Part shown: positions 8,628-17,201 of the stretch, piece by piece
Position numbering within the stretch: the first letter of the stretch is position 1
Layout: the number at the start of each line of letters is the position of its first letter
Made by a program: the position numbers and the translations under genes
The notes under the pieces: generated by a model
Database searches by the model: none
What the model was told of the DNA's origin: nothing
Seen by the model: the letters and a program-made list of their open reading frames with translations, nothing else
Origin: Acidaminobacter sp. JC074
GTDB lineage: Bacteria > Bacillota > Clostridia > Peptostreptococcales > Acidaminobacteraceae
NCBI RefSeq assembly: GCF_022496765.1
Contig: NZ_VANV01000015.1
Span: 1-64,000 of the forward strand
Length of the DNA stretch: 64,000 nt
Direction: 5' to 3'

Positions 8628-9494
8628 GTTCTCTTTTAGTTCATAAACTGTTTGATCTGTTAATTCAAACGTCTTCATTTCAACACTTTCACTTGATTTT
8701 GTAAAATGACCTTGAACCTCTACTTGGTGAGATTCGCCTGCTTGGTCTAAACCCTTTACAATCACATTCATCTCAAAGCCATTAACGACATCATCTTCAA
8801 CTAGTAAAACAAATTTGATGTATTCAATTTCTGTTTCAGTTAATTCTGGAACAAGATTTTCTAGTGAACTTAGTTCTTCAAATAATGGATAAGCCATCAT
8901 TTCTTCTGACATATCATCATGATAAGTTTCTTTTTCATAATCACTTGATGCCATTAAGTTTACAAGAGCAGGAATCTCTTCTTTATTAAGTTCAAAGACT
9001 ACATTATTTCCTTCTAATGAGAAGTCATCTTTAAAGTCTGCCATTAAGATATCCATGATTGCTTCCGATTTTGCATCAAATTCTTTGCCATCATATTCAG
9101 TTTGATCATACTTATGATGGTAGTCTCTTTCTTCTAATGACTCATCATGTGATGTAATATAAACATCATCACCATCAACGATATACATCTTTTCATCTTG
9201 GCCATAGAGTTCTAAAGACTTGTTTAAATCTCCAGCTTGAATGTTTAAGTTACCAAAACCTTCTTCTGATGTTTTGTCACCAACAAAGTTACCTGATAAA
9301 GATAAGATTTCCTCACCGTTGTCGATCACTGTAAGCTTGCCTTGTCCTTGACCCGATTCAAACTCTTGGTCATTTCTAAGTAAATCCTTAAATCTTTCAT
9401 AGCCTGCGTATGTATCATTACCTGCAAAGACTGCAAATGATAACATAGATATTGCTGCTAAAACTGCAATAATTGTTATTGTTCTTTTTTTCAT
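8622..9494 (-). CDS. exported protein of unknown function, first gene of the ABC/two-component operon
   Basis: A 290-residue protein starting with MKKRTITIIAVLAAISMLSF and an Ala-rich cleavage region (FAVFAG), so a Sec signal peptide is likely. The mature part is acidic, beta-rich and has repeated short LSG/LELYG strands. The shape recalls LolA/LppX-like or anchored substrate-binding folds, which is only a guess. I chose the ATG at 9494 because AAAGGAG lies 6 bases upstream; the open frame continues 49 codons further without such a site. Its place at the head of the transporter/kinase operon suggests an accessory sensor or target protein. Confidence 0.65.
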   Translation of the reverse strand: MKKRTITIIAVLAAISMLSFAVFAGNDTYAGYERFKDLLRNDQEFESGQGQGKLTVIDNGEEILSLSGNFVGDKTSEEGFGNLNIQAGDLNKSLELYGQDEKMYIVDGDDVYITSHDESLEERDYHHKYDQTEYDGKEFDAKSEAIMDILMADFKDDFSLEGNNVVFELNKEEIPALVNLMASSDYEKETYHDDMSEEMMAYPLFEELSSLENLVPELTETEIEYIKFVLLVEDDVVNGFEMNVIVKGLDQAGESHQVEVQGHFTKSSESVEMKTFELTDQTVYELKENR

Positions 9495-9596
9495 GTTAAT
9501 CTCCTTTCGATTTCTTATTACACTTACATGATAAAAGAAGATACTAAAAGCCTTATAATGCAATTCTAAAAACTTTCTAAAATAAAGTAAAAAGAC

Positions 9597-9626
9597 ACTA
9601 AAAAAGAGACTTAAACAGTCTCTTTT
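9597..9626 (-). terminator. terminator of the MacAB-like operon
   Basis: AAAAGAGACT-GTTTA-AGTCTCTTTT on the minus strand, a perfect 10-base stem with a 5-base loop, running into T. It lies 8 bases after the permease stop. Confidence 0.85.
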
Positions 9627-9633
9627 ATAAGTT

Positions 9634-10854
9634 CTATTCATATCTTAGGGCATCTATAGGATTGAGTTTTGCCGCTTTATTGGCTGGCAGTAAACCAAAT
9701 AGGATACCAACAAGTGCTGAGAATGACCAAGCTATAATGATAGTAACAAGATCTGCACTTGCCTGTATTTTGGCAAACTTAGAAATGATCTCTGCAATAC
9801 CGATACCCAATAGTGTACCGATCATACCACCAATCAAAGAAATGATGACAGCCTCTATCAGAAACTGACTTAAAATCTCTTTATGGGTAGCACCAAGTGC
9901 TTTTCTGATACCAATCTCTCTCGTCCTTTCAGTTACAGATACAAGCATGATGTTCATAACACCAATACCACCTACAAGAAGGGATATACCGGCGATAGCA
10001 CTGATAACAGCTGTTATGATACCCATAACCTTGTTAATGGATTCTAGCTCGTTTTCAGGCAAATATGAGTTGTACTTGTCTTGACCAACATTGTTGTGTC
10101 GTCTTTCTACAAAGGTAATGATTTGGTTCAAGGTTTCTTGAGAATCAGCACCTTCAGCTATATTACCCTGTAGGGTATATACATAATCTTCATTGCCGTA
10201 AATTTTCTCTACATAGGTATAAGGTACATAAGTTTCAAATGACTGTTCCATAAAGCCACCGAACATGGAGTTTTTCTTTTCATAGATACCTACAATGTTA
10301 AAGTCTTGTAAAAGACCACCTACTTCTAGTTGAACTTCTTCACCGATAACATTTTTTCTACCAAAAACATCTTCAGCCATTTTATCACTTATAACAATCG
10401 ATGTTCTTTTAGAGTCGATTTCATTCTTTAATAAGAAACGTCCATCAATCATGTTGATGTTTTCGATTTCATTAAAGTCATCATCTACACCATTCAGATT
10501 GACACCAGACTGCTTTTTCTTATTGCTGTTTGAATAGACAGTACCTGAAGCATTTCTTGTAACACTCAGAGCAGACAGCTTATCAGAAAAGTTGTCATCT
10601 ATGGCATCCACATCATCATGGTTTAAAATATCTCTTGATAAGACATCTTGAGACCAATTCATATAAATGATGATTCTTTTGGCACCAAAGTTTTCAAACT
10701 CTTTACCAATGGCATTTTCAGTACCATTACCTAGGGCAACAACCGCTATAACAGATGAGATACCGATGATGATACCTAGCATGGTTAATAACGATCTCAG
10801 CTTATTGATCCATATGGCTTGGAGGGCCGTTTTTACGCTTTCTAAAAAGTTCAT
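9634..10854 (-). CDS. MacB/FtsX-type ABC transporter permease
   Basis: A 406-residue permease with one N-terminal helix (about 18-40, LLTMLGIIIGISSVIAVVAL), a large extracytoplasmic MacB_PCD domain (about 45-270), and three C-terminal helices. VTERTREIGIRKALGAT, the hallmark of this family, is at the third-quarter loop. It overlaps the ATPase gene by 4 bases. With the ATPase and fusion protein it makes a MacAB-like tripartite export system of the Gram-positive type (no outer-membrane partner). Likely substrates are peptides or lipophilic compounds. Confidence 0.92.
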   Translation of the reverse strand: MNFLESVKTALQAIWINKLRSLLTMLGIIIGISSVIAVVALGNGTENAIGKEFENFGAKRIIIYMNWSQDVLSRDILNHDDVDAIDDNFSDKLSALSVTRNASGTVYSNSNKKKQSGVNLNGVDDDFNEIENINMIDGRFLLKNEIDSKRTSIVISDKMAEDVFGRKNVIGEEVQLEVGGLLQDFNIVGIYEKKNSMFGGFMEQSFETYVPYTYVEKIYGNEDYVYTLQGNIAEGADSQETLNQIITFVERRHNNVGQDKYNSYLPENELESINKVMGIITAVISAIAGISLLVGGIGVMNIMLVSVTERTREIGIRKALGATHKEILSQFLIEAVIISLIGGMIGTLLGIGIAEIISKFAKIQASADLVTIIIAWSFSALVGILFGLLPANKAAKLNPIDALRYE

Positions 10855-11534
10855 TTGGCCTCCTGTCTTACATCACTGACAATCTCACCATCTGTAAATT
10901 TTATAATACGTTTGGTTTGAGCAGCAATGTCATCTTCATGTGTAACAATAATTACTGTTGCACCTTCAGCATTCAGTTTTTTAAATATATCCATAATCTC
11001 TTGGGTAGAAACCGTATCTAGATTACCTGTCGGCTCATCTGCAAGAATAATAGATGGATTGGTTACAAGTGCCCTTGCAATTGCCACACGCTGCTTTTGA
11101 CCACCTGATAGTTCATTGGACTTGTGGTGGCTTCTGTCACCAAGACCGACCTTTACAAGTGCTTCTTTTGCCAGTCTTTTTCTTTCATCCCCTTTAACCT
11201 TTCCATAAATCAAAGGTATTTCTACATTATGTATAGAAGGGACACGTGACAATAAGTTAAAGGATTGGAATACAAATCCTATCTTTTCATTTCTGATTCG
11301 AGCAAGTTTTAAATCATCTAAGTGCTCTACATTGATGCCATCTAGTGAATATGACCCATCACTTGATTTATCCAAACAACCAAGTATGTTCATAAGTGTT
11401 GATTTACCAGAACCCGATGGACCAATGATTGATACAAATTCACCCTTTTCAATGTGTAGGTTAACGCCTCTTAGTGCATTTACTTGAATAGCACCCGTGT
11501 CGTAAACTTTCCATAGATTCTCTATCTTTATCAT
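10851..11534 (-). CDS. MacB/LolD-type ABC transporter ATPase
   Basis: A 227-residue ATPase with Walker A GPSGSGKST, signature ELSGGQKQRVAIARA, Walker B IILADEPTGNLD and H-loop VTHE. The RVP-S-I-H-NVEIPLIYG stretch is typical of the LolD/MacB/FtsE group, which couples to FtsX-fold permeases. Both ends overlap neighbours by 4 bases (ATGA-type junctions), which indicates translational coupling with the fusion protein and the permease. Confidence 0.94.
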   Translation of the reverse strand: MIKIENLWKVYDTGAIQVNALRGVNLHIEKGEFVSIIGPSGSGKSTLMNILGCLDKSSDGSYSLDGINVEHLDDLKLARIRNEKIGFVFQSFNLLSRVPSIHNVEIPLIYGKVKGDERKRLAKEALVKVGLGDRSHHKSNELSGGQKQRVAIARALVTNPSIILADEPTGNLDTVSTQEIMDIFKKLNAEGATVIIVTHEDDIAAQTKRIIKFTDGEIVSDVRQEAK

Positions 11535-12772
11535 TCTTTCACTTCCATTTCAAACACAGCAATTTCTTCTGAAATTTCTTCATTTGGATTTAAGATGACA
11601 TGGTCACCTGCCTGAATAGAATCAGAAATCGCCTGGAAGTTAAAGATACCTTCCACACCACGCTCAATTATATGTTTTTTAACACTACCTTCTGTTACAG
11701 TAAAGACAACAAGCTCGTCATCTTTGTTGACGTATACTGATTCGTATGGCAGAACAAGTGCACTTTCTACATGCGCTGTTTCAATTTCAGCTTTTACAGA
11801 GTAGTTTGGCTTTAGAGGCGTTTCTTTAGAAGTTACATCGATTTCAACTTCAATTACCATTTCTTGACTGGCACCAACCACCTTGGCTAAAGCCTTTGAA
11901 CCGATTTTAGACACAAGACCTTCAAAAGTTTCATCTTCTAAACCATTGGCCTTGATGGTCACCTTCTGACCTAATTGTAACTTATGAATATCATATTGAC
12001 TCACATTGATGTTGACAATTAGATTGTCTAAGTCTTCAACTGTAAATAAAGGTGTCGTCATACCAACAATTGATAAGAGCTTAACATCTTCTGTTGTAAT
12101 AAAACCATCAATTGGGCTTTTTACATATGTATCTTCTAACTGCTCATTTAAATCAGCAATTGTATTTTCTAATGATTGAATTCTAAGTTCTTGGATTTTA
12201 ATTTCAGAATCAGAATTTTCATTGTTGTAATTGGACCTAGTTTCTTCAAAAGCATTTAAAGCCTGCTGATAAGCTGAGTATGCTGCATCTTTAGATGTTT
12301 TTGTTGATACCCCCGCTTCATACAAAGCCAAAGCATCATCATAAGCTTTTTTAGCATCATCTCTTGCTAAAACAGCATTTTTATAAGATGTTTTATAATT
12401 GTTGCTGCCTCTGTTGATGATTTGTAGTAATGACTCTTTTGCTATTTCAAGTTGAATTTCTGTTTCTGTAATCTGCTTTTCTATTCCCGACTTGTCTAGT
12501 TCTAAAAGGACTTGACCCTTTGTTACCTTGTCGCCTTCTTTAACATGAATCGCAGTTACTTCTCCAGTAGCCTTGGGATAAACAATGTATGACGACTTTG
12601 CTGTGATCATACCATTTGTGTTGACATAGGCTGTTAAATCTTCAGATTTTGCTATACCTGTAGTCACATAAGTTGTAGATACATCCTCCTTATTTCCAAA
12701 TGCAAATCCTAAACCAATCATAGCTAAAATTGCAATCACTACAATAATAAGAAATATCTTTCTCTTCTTCAT
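11531..12772 (-). CDS. HlyD/MacA-type periplasmic adaptor (membrane fusion) protein
   Basis: A 413-residue protein with an N-terminal membrane anchor (IFLIIVVIAILAMIGLGFAFG), a biotinyl-lipoyl half-motif (KATGEVTAIHVKEGDKVTKGQVLLELD), a coiled-coil hairpin (about 100-210), a second lipoyl half (VKSPIDGFITTE) and beta-barrel/MPD domains. It is the adaptor of the MacB-like transporter. I start it at 12772, where TAGGAG lies 8 bases upstream, rather than 24 bases earlier inside rimI. It begins 2 bases after rimI. Confidence 0.9.
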   Translation of the reverse strand: MKKRKIFLIIVVIAILAMIGLGFAFGNKEDVSTTYVTTGIAKSEDLTAYVNTNGMITAKSSYIVYPKATGEVTAIHVKEGDKVTKGQVLLELDKSGIEKQITETEIQLEIAKESLLQIINRGSNNYKTSYKNAVLARDDAKKAYDDALALYEAGVSTKTSKDAAYSAYQQALNAFEETRSNYNNENSDSEIKIQELRIQSLENTIADLNEQLEDTYVKSPIDGFITTEDVKLLSIVGMTTPLFTVEDLDNLIVNINVSQYDIHKLQLGQKVTIKANGLEDETFEGLVSKIGSKALAKVVGASQEMVIEVEIDVTSKETPLKPNYSVKAEIETAHVESALVLPYESVYVNKDDELVVFTVTEGSVKKHIIERGVEGIFNFQAISDSIQAGDHVILNPNEEISEEIAVFEMEVKE

Positions 12773-12774
12773 TT

Positions 12775-13215
12775 TTAATCTCCTAACTCCACCCACATAA
12801 TCAATGCATCTTCGTTATTATCTGTATAGTATTTTGGGCGTATACCAGCTTTTTCAAAACCCATTCTACTATATAACGTAATGGCTGCAACATTAGAGAC
12901 TCTAACTTCCAGTGTCATATGCTTGATACCTTGTATCCTTGCATTATGCTTCATCTTCTCAACCAAAAGTTTGCCAAGACCTTTTTTTCTATGTTCCGGA
13001 TGAATGGCTACGTTTGTGATATGTCCTTCGTCCATAATATACCAGACACCACCATAACCAATGATTTCTCCCTCTTCTTCAATAACAATGTATTTTGCCA
13101 ACATATTCTTAGTCAGCTCATTTTCGAAAGATTCTCTTGTCCAAGGAACAGAAAAACAGGCTAGTTCTAACGACATCACCTGATCCAAATCTTCCACAGT
13201 CATATTTCTAATCAT
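12775..13215 (-). CDS. rimI: ribosomal protein S18-alanine N-acetyltransferase-like GNAT
   Basis: A 146-residue GNAT acetyltransferase with the RimI pattern: DLDQVMSLELACFSVPWTRESFENEL at the N-terminus, acetyl-CoA loop HRKKGLGKLLVE (residues about 74-85) and EVRVSNVAAITLYSRMGF. It overlaps tsaB by 4 bases, as in the widespread tsaE-tsaB-rimI arrangement. RimI acetylates the N-terminus of S18 in Escherichia coli; the Bacillota members are assigned by homology and context. Confidence 0.9.
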   Translation of the reverse strand: MIRNMTVEDLDQVMSLELACFSVPWTRESFENELTKNMLAKYIVIEEEGEIIGYGGVWYIMDEGHITNVAIHPEHRKKGLGKLLVEKMKHNARIQGIKHMTLEVRVSNVAAITLYSRMGFEKAGIRPKYYTDNNEDALIMWVELGD

Positions 13216-13877
13216 TTCTGCTTCTCCTCATATTCTCTTTCTGCTTGAGACTTTCTTAGATATGTTACATGTACATCATCATATCTTTTCTCTTCACTTC
13301 TATCAAAAGCTATTTCACATAAGGAACCCGCCGATGAAATATTGAGATGTCTCGGTGCAAATACTGCACGCTCTCCAAGCACTTCACTGATCCTAGCCTG
13401 GTGTTTAGTCGCACCATCGCCTATAAAGCAAATTGAAGAATACGCTTTTAATGATTCTAATAAGTCATCAATGTGAATCTGATCTTCTGCAAGTGGACTT
13501 TTACCATATAGACCCATAAATACAGTATCACGTCTTGCATCCATCATTGCACAAACATGTTCATGCATCACATTTCTAGCCAGACTCTCTAAGGCAGATA
13601 TCTCTATAACAGGCTTCTTAGAACCATGAGCAAGTGCCTTGGCAGTTGTTACACCAATTCTTAATCCTGTAAAAGACCCTGGTCCTACAGCCACTGCAAT
13701 TCGATCGATATCATCCATGCTGTTTCCTGTTTGTGTTAAAAGAGATTCTATTAAAACCATCAACTTTTGAGAATGTGTTTTCTTATCGTTTAATGTCATT
13801 AAACCTATTAACTTGTCATCGTCCATTAAAGCCACAGTTGCAACACTTGTTGCTGTATCAATGCCTAAAATCTTCAT
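13212..13877 (-). CDS. tsaB: tRNA threonylcarbamoyladenosine biosynthesis protein TsaB
   Basis: A 221-residue ASKHA-fold protein (ILGIDTATSVATVAL at the start; GPGSFTGLRIGVTTAKALA near residue 65). It is the non-catalytic partner that scaffolds TsaD and TsaE in t6A37 synthesis. It overlaps tsaE by 20 bases and rimI by 4. The C-terminal part is more variable, as is normal for TsaB. Confidence 0.94.
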   Translation of the reverse strand: MKILGIDTATSVATVALMDDDKLIGLMTLNDKKTHSQKLMVLIESLLTQTGNSMDDIDRIAVAVGPGSFTGLRIGVTTAKALAHGSKKPVIEISALESLARNVMHEHVCAMMDARRDTVFMGLYGKSPLAEDQIHIDDLLESLKAYSSICFIGDGATKHQARISEVLGERAVFAPRHLNISSAGSLCEIAFDRSEEKRYDDVHVTYLRKSQAEREYEEKQK

Positions 13878-14328
13878 AAAAAGCCTCCAACTTATCTTCT
13901 AAACGCTTGCTAGAACCTTGTATCTCAATCACTCTTGTATTAAAGTCCTCACCCATTTTAAGTGATATCTTAAAGTGTTCATCTGGTAAGAGCTCCTCAA
14001 CCATCTTAGACCACTCCACAAGACATATGCCGTCAGAGAAAAAGTATTCCTCATAACCAATCTCATACATCTCATCGATATCATCAATTCTATACACATC
14101 AAAGTGATTGACCTTATACAGTCCTTGATATTCGTTCACAATGGTATAAGAAGGACTTGTCACATAGTCATCGACCCCTAGTGCATGGATTATAGCTTTA
14201 CTTAAAAAGGTCTTTCCAGCCCCTAAGTCTCCATCTAATCCAACAAAATCACCAGGTCCAAGTATTTTTGCAAAAGCATGACCAAAAGCAGTTGTTTCAG
14301 CTTCATTATGGCATATTAAACTAATCAC
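13858..14328 (-). CDS. tsaE: tRNA threonylcarbamoyladenosine biosynthesis ATPase TsaE
   Basis: A 156-residue P-loop ATPase with Walker A GDLGAGKT (33-40), the family's TSPSYTIVNEY and HFDVYRID motifs, and CLVEW. It drives turnover of the TsaBD complex. It starts with GTG at 14328, preceded by GAGG at about 7 bases, and is the first gene of the tsaE-tsaB-rimI-efflux transcription unit. Confidence 0.95.
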   Translation of the reverse strand: MISLICHNEAETTAFGHAFAKILGPGDFVGLDGDLGAGKTFLSKAIIHALGVDDYVTSPSYTIVNEYQGLYKVNHFDVYRIDDIDEMYEIGYEEYFFSDGICLVEWSKMVEELLPDEHFKISLKMGEDFNTRVIEIQGSSKRLEDKLEAFYEDFRH

Positions 14329-14361
14329 TCGATTTCCTCTTTTCTATAATATATCTCTATT

Positions 14362-14390
14362 ATAGTATATAATTTTTTAAGGAACTTCAA
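14362..14390 (-). promoter_or_regulatory. probable promoter of the tsaE operon
   Basis: TTGAAG (14385-14390), 17 bases, TACTAT (14362-14367) on the minus strand, about 35 bases before the GTG start. Overlapping TATACT and TATAAT registers make the exact -10 uncertain. Confidence 0.5.
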
Positions 14391-14475
14391 GTGTTTACCC
14401 GATTCTATCAGATAGTTATTAAAGCTTTCTTAAGACTAAATGGGAATAATATTAAAAATACTGGCAGAAAAAGTC

Positions 14476-14497
14476 AAAAAAAACAACCCGAAGGTTG
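14476..14497 (-). terminator. terminator of the amidohydrolase gene
   Basis: CAACC-TTCG-GGTTG with a UUCG tetraloop, followed by eight T on the minus strand, four bases after the stop codon. Confidence 0.9.
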
Positions 14498-14501
14498 AAT
14501 T

Positions 14502-15659
14502 TTATAGTCTATGAACGATTTCGCCATCAATGATTGTGTAAAGTGGTGAAGACTGTAAATCAAATGGATGTCTATCCCAGATTACAACATCGGCATCTTT
14601 ACCTTTTTCTAATGAACCAAGTCTATCACCTAATTCTAAGATCTCAGCCGCATTGATTGTGATACATTTAAGTGCATCTTCTTCACTTAAACCAGCTTTC
14701 ATTGCAAGTGCAGCACACATATTTAAGTGGTGAAGTGGAATTACTGGACTGTCTGTCATAATCGCAATCTTAACACCCGCTTCAATTAATGTCTTAGGTG
14801 TTTCAAACGATAGATTTTGAAGCTCAAATTTTGTCTTGTGTCCAAATGTTGGACCAACAACTGCAACAACATCTTGTGATTTGATGTAGTCAGCAATCAA
14901 GTGACCTTCAGTACAGTGCTCTAAAGTTATGTTTACATCAAACTCTTTAGCAATACGTAAAGATGTGATGATATCATCTGCTCTATGAGCATGTGACTTT
15001 AAAGGAATTTCCTTGTTCATTACCGGTAGCAATGCTTCTAGCTTCATATCAAATGCTGGCTTCTTACTTGGATCGTCTTTAGCCAACTCTAATTTTTCTT
15101 TATACTCTTTTGCCTTAAATAAGATTTCTCTTAATTTAGCAGCAGTACCCATTCTTGTTGTTGGTGTTTCTTTTCTAGCGTTGTAACATCTCTTTGGATT
15201 TTCACCAAAAGCAATCTTCATAGCCAGTGGCTCTTTAACAACCATTTCATCTACTACATCACCATAAGTCTTAATAACGCAGAACTGACCACCTACAACA
15301 TTTGCAGAACCCGGACCAGTTGCTACAGTTGTAACACCACCCTTGGCTCTTGCTTCTTCAAAACTCACATCCATAGGATTGATGGCGTCAATACCTCTTA
15401 AGTGAGGTGTTACAGGATCTGTAATCTCATTACCATCATCACCTTCAAAGCCGATAGCTGTCTCCCACATACCTAAGTGACAGTGAGCATCGATAAATCC
15501 CGGAAGTACATAATGCCCTTTAGCATCAATAATTTCAGCGCCTTCAGGTGCTTCAATATTACCTACGTCTAAGATTTTGCCGTCTTTTATAAGTACTGAA
15601 CCATTATCATAAGTTTCGCCTGCCATGGTCAATACTTTACCATTTTTAATAAATAACAT
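14502..15659 (-). CDS. amidohydrolase (imidazolonepropionase-like)
   Basis: A 385-residue metal-dependent hydrolase of the amidohydrolase superfamily. The beta-sandwich cap (about 1-52 and 355-385) surrounds a TIM barrel with the metal motif H59-x-H61 (GFIDAHCHLG), later histidines in KSHAHRADD and LEHCTEGH, and the catalytic Asp in MTDSPV. The C-terminal KGKDADVVIWDRHPFD is characteristic. The substrate is not evident: an N-acyl or cyclic-amide compound is usual. The MFS gene just upstream, in the same direction, may supply it. Confidence 0.88.
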   Translation of the reverse strand: MLFIKNGKVLTMAGETYDNGSVLIKDGKILDVGNIEAPEGAEIIDAKGHYVLPGFIDAHCHLGMWETAIGFEGDDGNEITDPVTPHLRGIDAINPMDVSFEEARAKGGVTTVATGPGSANVVGGQFCVIKTYGDVVDEMVVKEPLAMKIAFGENPKRCYNARKETPTTRMGTAAKLREILFKAKEYKEKLELAKDDPSKKPAFDMKLEALLPVMNKEIPLKSHAHRADDIITSLRIAKEFDVNITLEHCTEGHLIADYIKSQDVVAVVGPTFGHKTKFELQNLSFETPKTLIEAGVKIAIMTDSPVIPLHHLNMCAALAMKAGLSEEDALKCITINAAEILELGDRLGSLEKGKDADVVIWDRHPFDLQSSPLYTIIDGEIVHRL

Positions 15660-15698
15660 GCTTTCCCCCTTTGTTTCGATTCACTAAATACCAAAATC

Positions 15699-15728
15699 AT
15701 TATACCACTTATAAAATAAGCAAGTCTA
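15699..15728 (-). promoter_or_regulatory. promoter of the amidohydrolase gene
   Basis: On the minus strand TG-G-TATAAT (extended -10, TATAAT at 15699-15704) with TAGACT as a weak -35 at 18 bases. Confidence 0.55.
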
Positions 15729-15746
15729 GCCAATTAGGAAATATAA

Positions 15747-15778
15747 GAAAAAAATAAGCCCATGTATAAACACATGGG
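15747..15778 (-). terminator. terminator of the MFS gene at 15.8-17.1 kb
   Basis: CCCATGT-GTTTAT-ACATGGG followed by CTTATTTTTTT on the minus strand. The stem starts a few bases after the stop codon. Confidence 0.85.
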
Positions 15779-15784
15779 ACAAAA

Positions 15785-17065
15785 TTAACCTTGATAAATA
15801 TTTTTACAATTGGTTTCTTTCACTAAGAAGATGGCTAAGAAACCTACGACTACACAAATATAGGCAATCTTAAATGCTGCATTGTAGTCCGCTACGCTTG
15901 TACCGCCATTTAAGACATTACCAACAATTGTCGGTAGTACAGCTGATCCAAAGAAGCCACCCATATTAACAACTGATGTAGAAATTCCAGCTACCTTTGG
16001 GTTGTTAAGTTCTTTACCACATGCCCAGCCTAAAACAAATGTTGAAGTTGACAGACCTAATACAAAGAATAAAGGATACATGATACCGATTGGCGGTTTA
16101 CCCCCACCTGCAAATATCAGAATGGTCCATGTTAAGAGTAACAATCCCCCTGAAATAAGCATTGGCAGTTTTCTTCTTTTAAGTGCATCTGATACTCTAC
16201 CGATAACAATAGAACCAATTGCCAGACCTAAAACAGCTGCCATCATATAGTTGGCTGCAGCACCCTTTTCTAAACCATATACATTCATCATATAAGATGT
16301 ACCATAGAAACCTGACAGGACAGTAAATGCACCGAAGAAACTTGCAAAGATAACAAATGGTGGCCATGTTCTCCAGTTGGTTAACACTTCACCTAAAGCC
16401 TTAACAAGGTTGACCTTTTCCTTAGTAATATGCTTTTCTTCTTTACCTTCTATTTCAGCAATAGATGGATAGCCTTTTTCTTGTGGTGTATTTCTTACCA
16501 ACCAATAAATAAGTCCAGTGACAACTAAGGTTACAACACCGATAGCTATAAAGGTATTTCTCCATGTAAACATGGCTACCATCCATACCAGTGGTGTTTG
16601 GGCAATTAAACCACCCATATTACCAACAAATGATGTGATACCTGACATGGTACCAAACTCAGATTCCTTGTACCACTGCGATAAGATCTTTAGTGTAGAT
16701 ATAAATACAACAGACACACCTAAACCAACAACGAATCTACCCGCAAAGGCAAAGAATACATTTGGTGCTAAACCAAACATAATTGACCCTATCGCTGCTA
16801 GTAATGAACCGATTGTTACAGTTTTTCTAGCGCCAAGTGAATCGGCTAAAAAACCTACTGGAATCTGCATAAACATATAAGCATAAAAATACATTGCCCC
16901 AAGACTAGCAAAAGCTGATTCTGAAATCTGTAAATCTCTAATCAAATCATCTTTAACAACACCTGCTGCAAATCTGTGAAAAAATACAATAATGTATGCT
17001 GTCGCTAATAAGCCCCAAACAAGCCATCTATAGCGCATCATTGACTTTACTTTATTTTGATTCAT
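15785..17065 (-). CDS. MFS transporter
   Basis: A 426-residue major facilitator protein with 12 predicted helices. GFLADSLGARKT after the second helix is the family's loop 2-3 motif, and FFHRFAAGVV in helix 1 and RFVVGLGVSVVF in helix 4 resemble organic-anion/sugar-acid transporters. I start it at 17065, with AAAGGAAGG upstream; the earlier ATG at 17080 has no binding site. It lies upstream of the amidohydrolase, separated by a terminator and a promoter, so the two are neighbours rather than a tight operon. Confidence 0.85.
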   Translation of the reverse strand: MNQNKVKSMMRYRWLVWGLLATAYIIVFFHRFAAGVVKDDLIRDLQISESAFASLGAMYFYAYMFMQIPVGFLADSLGARKTVTIGSLLAAIGSIMFGLAPNVFFAFAGRFVVGLGVSVVFISTLKILSQWYKESEFGTMSGITSFVGNMGGLIAQTPLVWMVAMFTWRNTFIAIGVVTLVVTGLIYWLVRNTPQEKGYPSIAEIEGKEEKHITKEKVNLVKALGEVLTNWRTWPPFVIFASFFGAFTVLSGFYGTSYMMNVYGLEKGAAANYMMAAVLGLAIGSIVIGRVSDALKRRKLPMLISGGLLLLTWTILIFAGGGKPPIGIMYPLFFVLGLSTSTFVLGWACGKELNNPKVAGISTSVVNMGGFFGSAVLPTIVGNVLNGGTSVADYNAAFKIAYICVVVGFLAIFLVKETNCKNIYQG

Positions 17066-17170
17066 AACCCTTCCTTTCATATATGACTAGTGTAGCTTAA
17101 AACTTCAAAAAAATCTAGTAGCATTCAACAAAAAATTGAAGACAATAGCCTTCCATCAATTTAAGTCTAC

Positions 17171-17179
17171 TGATATAAT
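17171..17179 (+). promoter_or_regulatory. extended -10 promoter for the first PocR-GGDEF-EAL gene
   Basis: TG-A-TATAAT (TATAAT at 17174-17179) stands 22 bases before the start codon. The -35 position holds only TTCCAT at 17 bases. Confidence 0.6.
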
Positions 17180-17201
17180 AAAGTATGATTGAGAGGAAAC
17201 T

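Noticed and set aside
9495-9641. A 49-residue N-terminal extension of the exported protein at 8622-9494
   Set aside because: No ribosome binding site for it, and it would bury a clear signal peptide that has AAAGGAG at the right distance.
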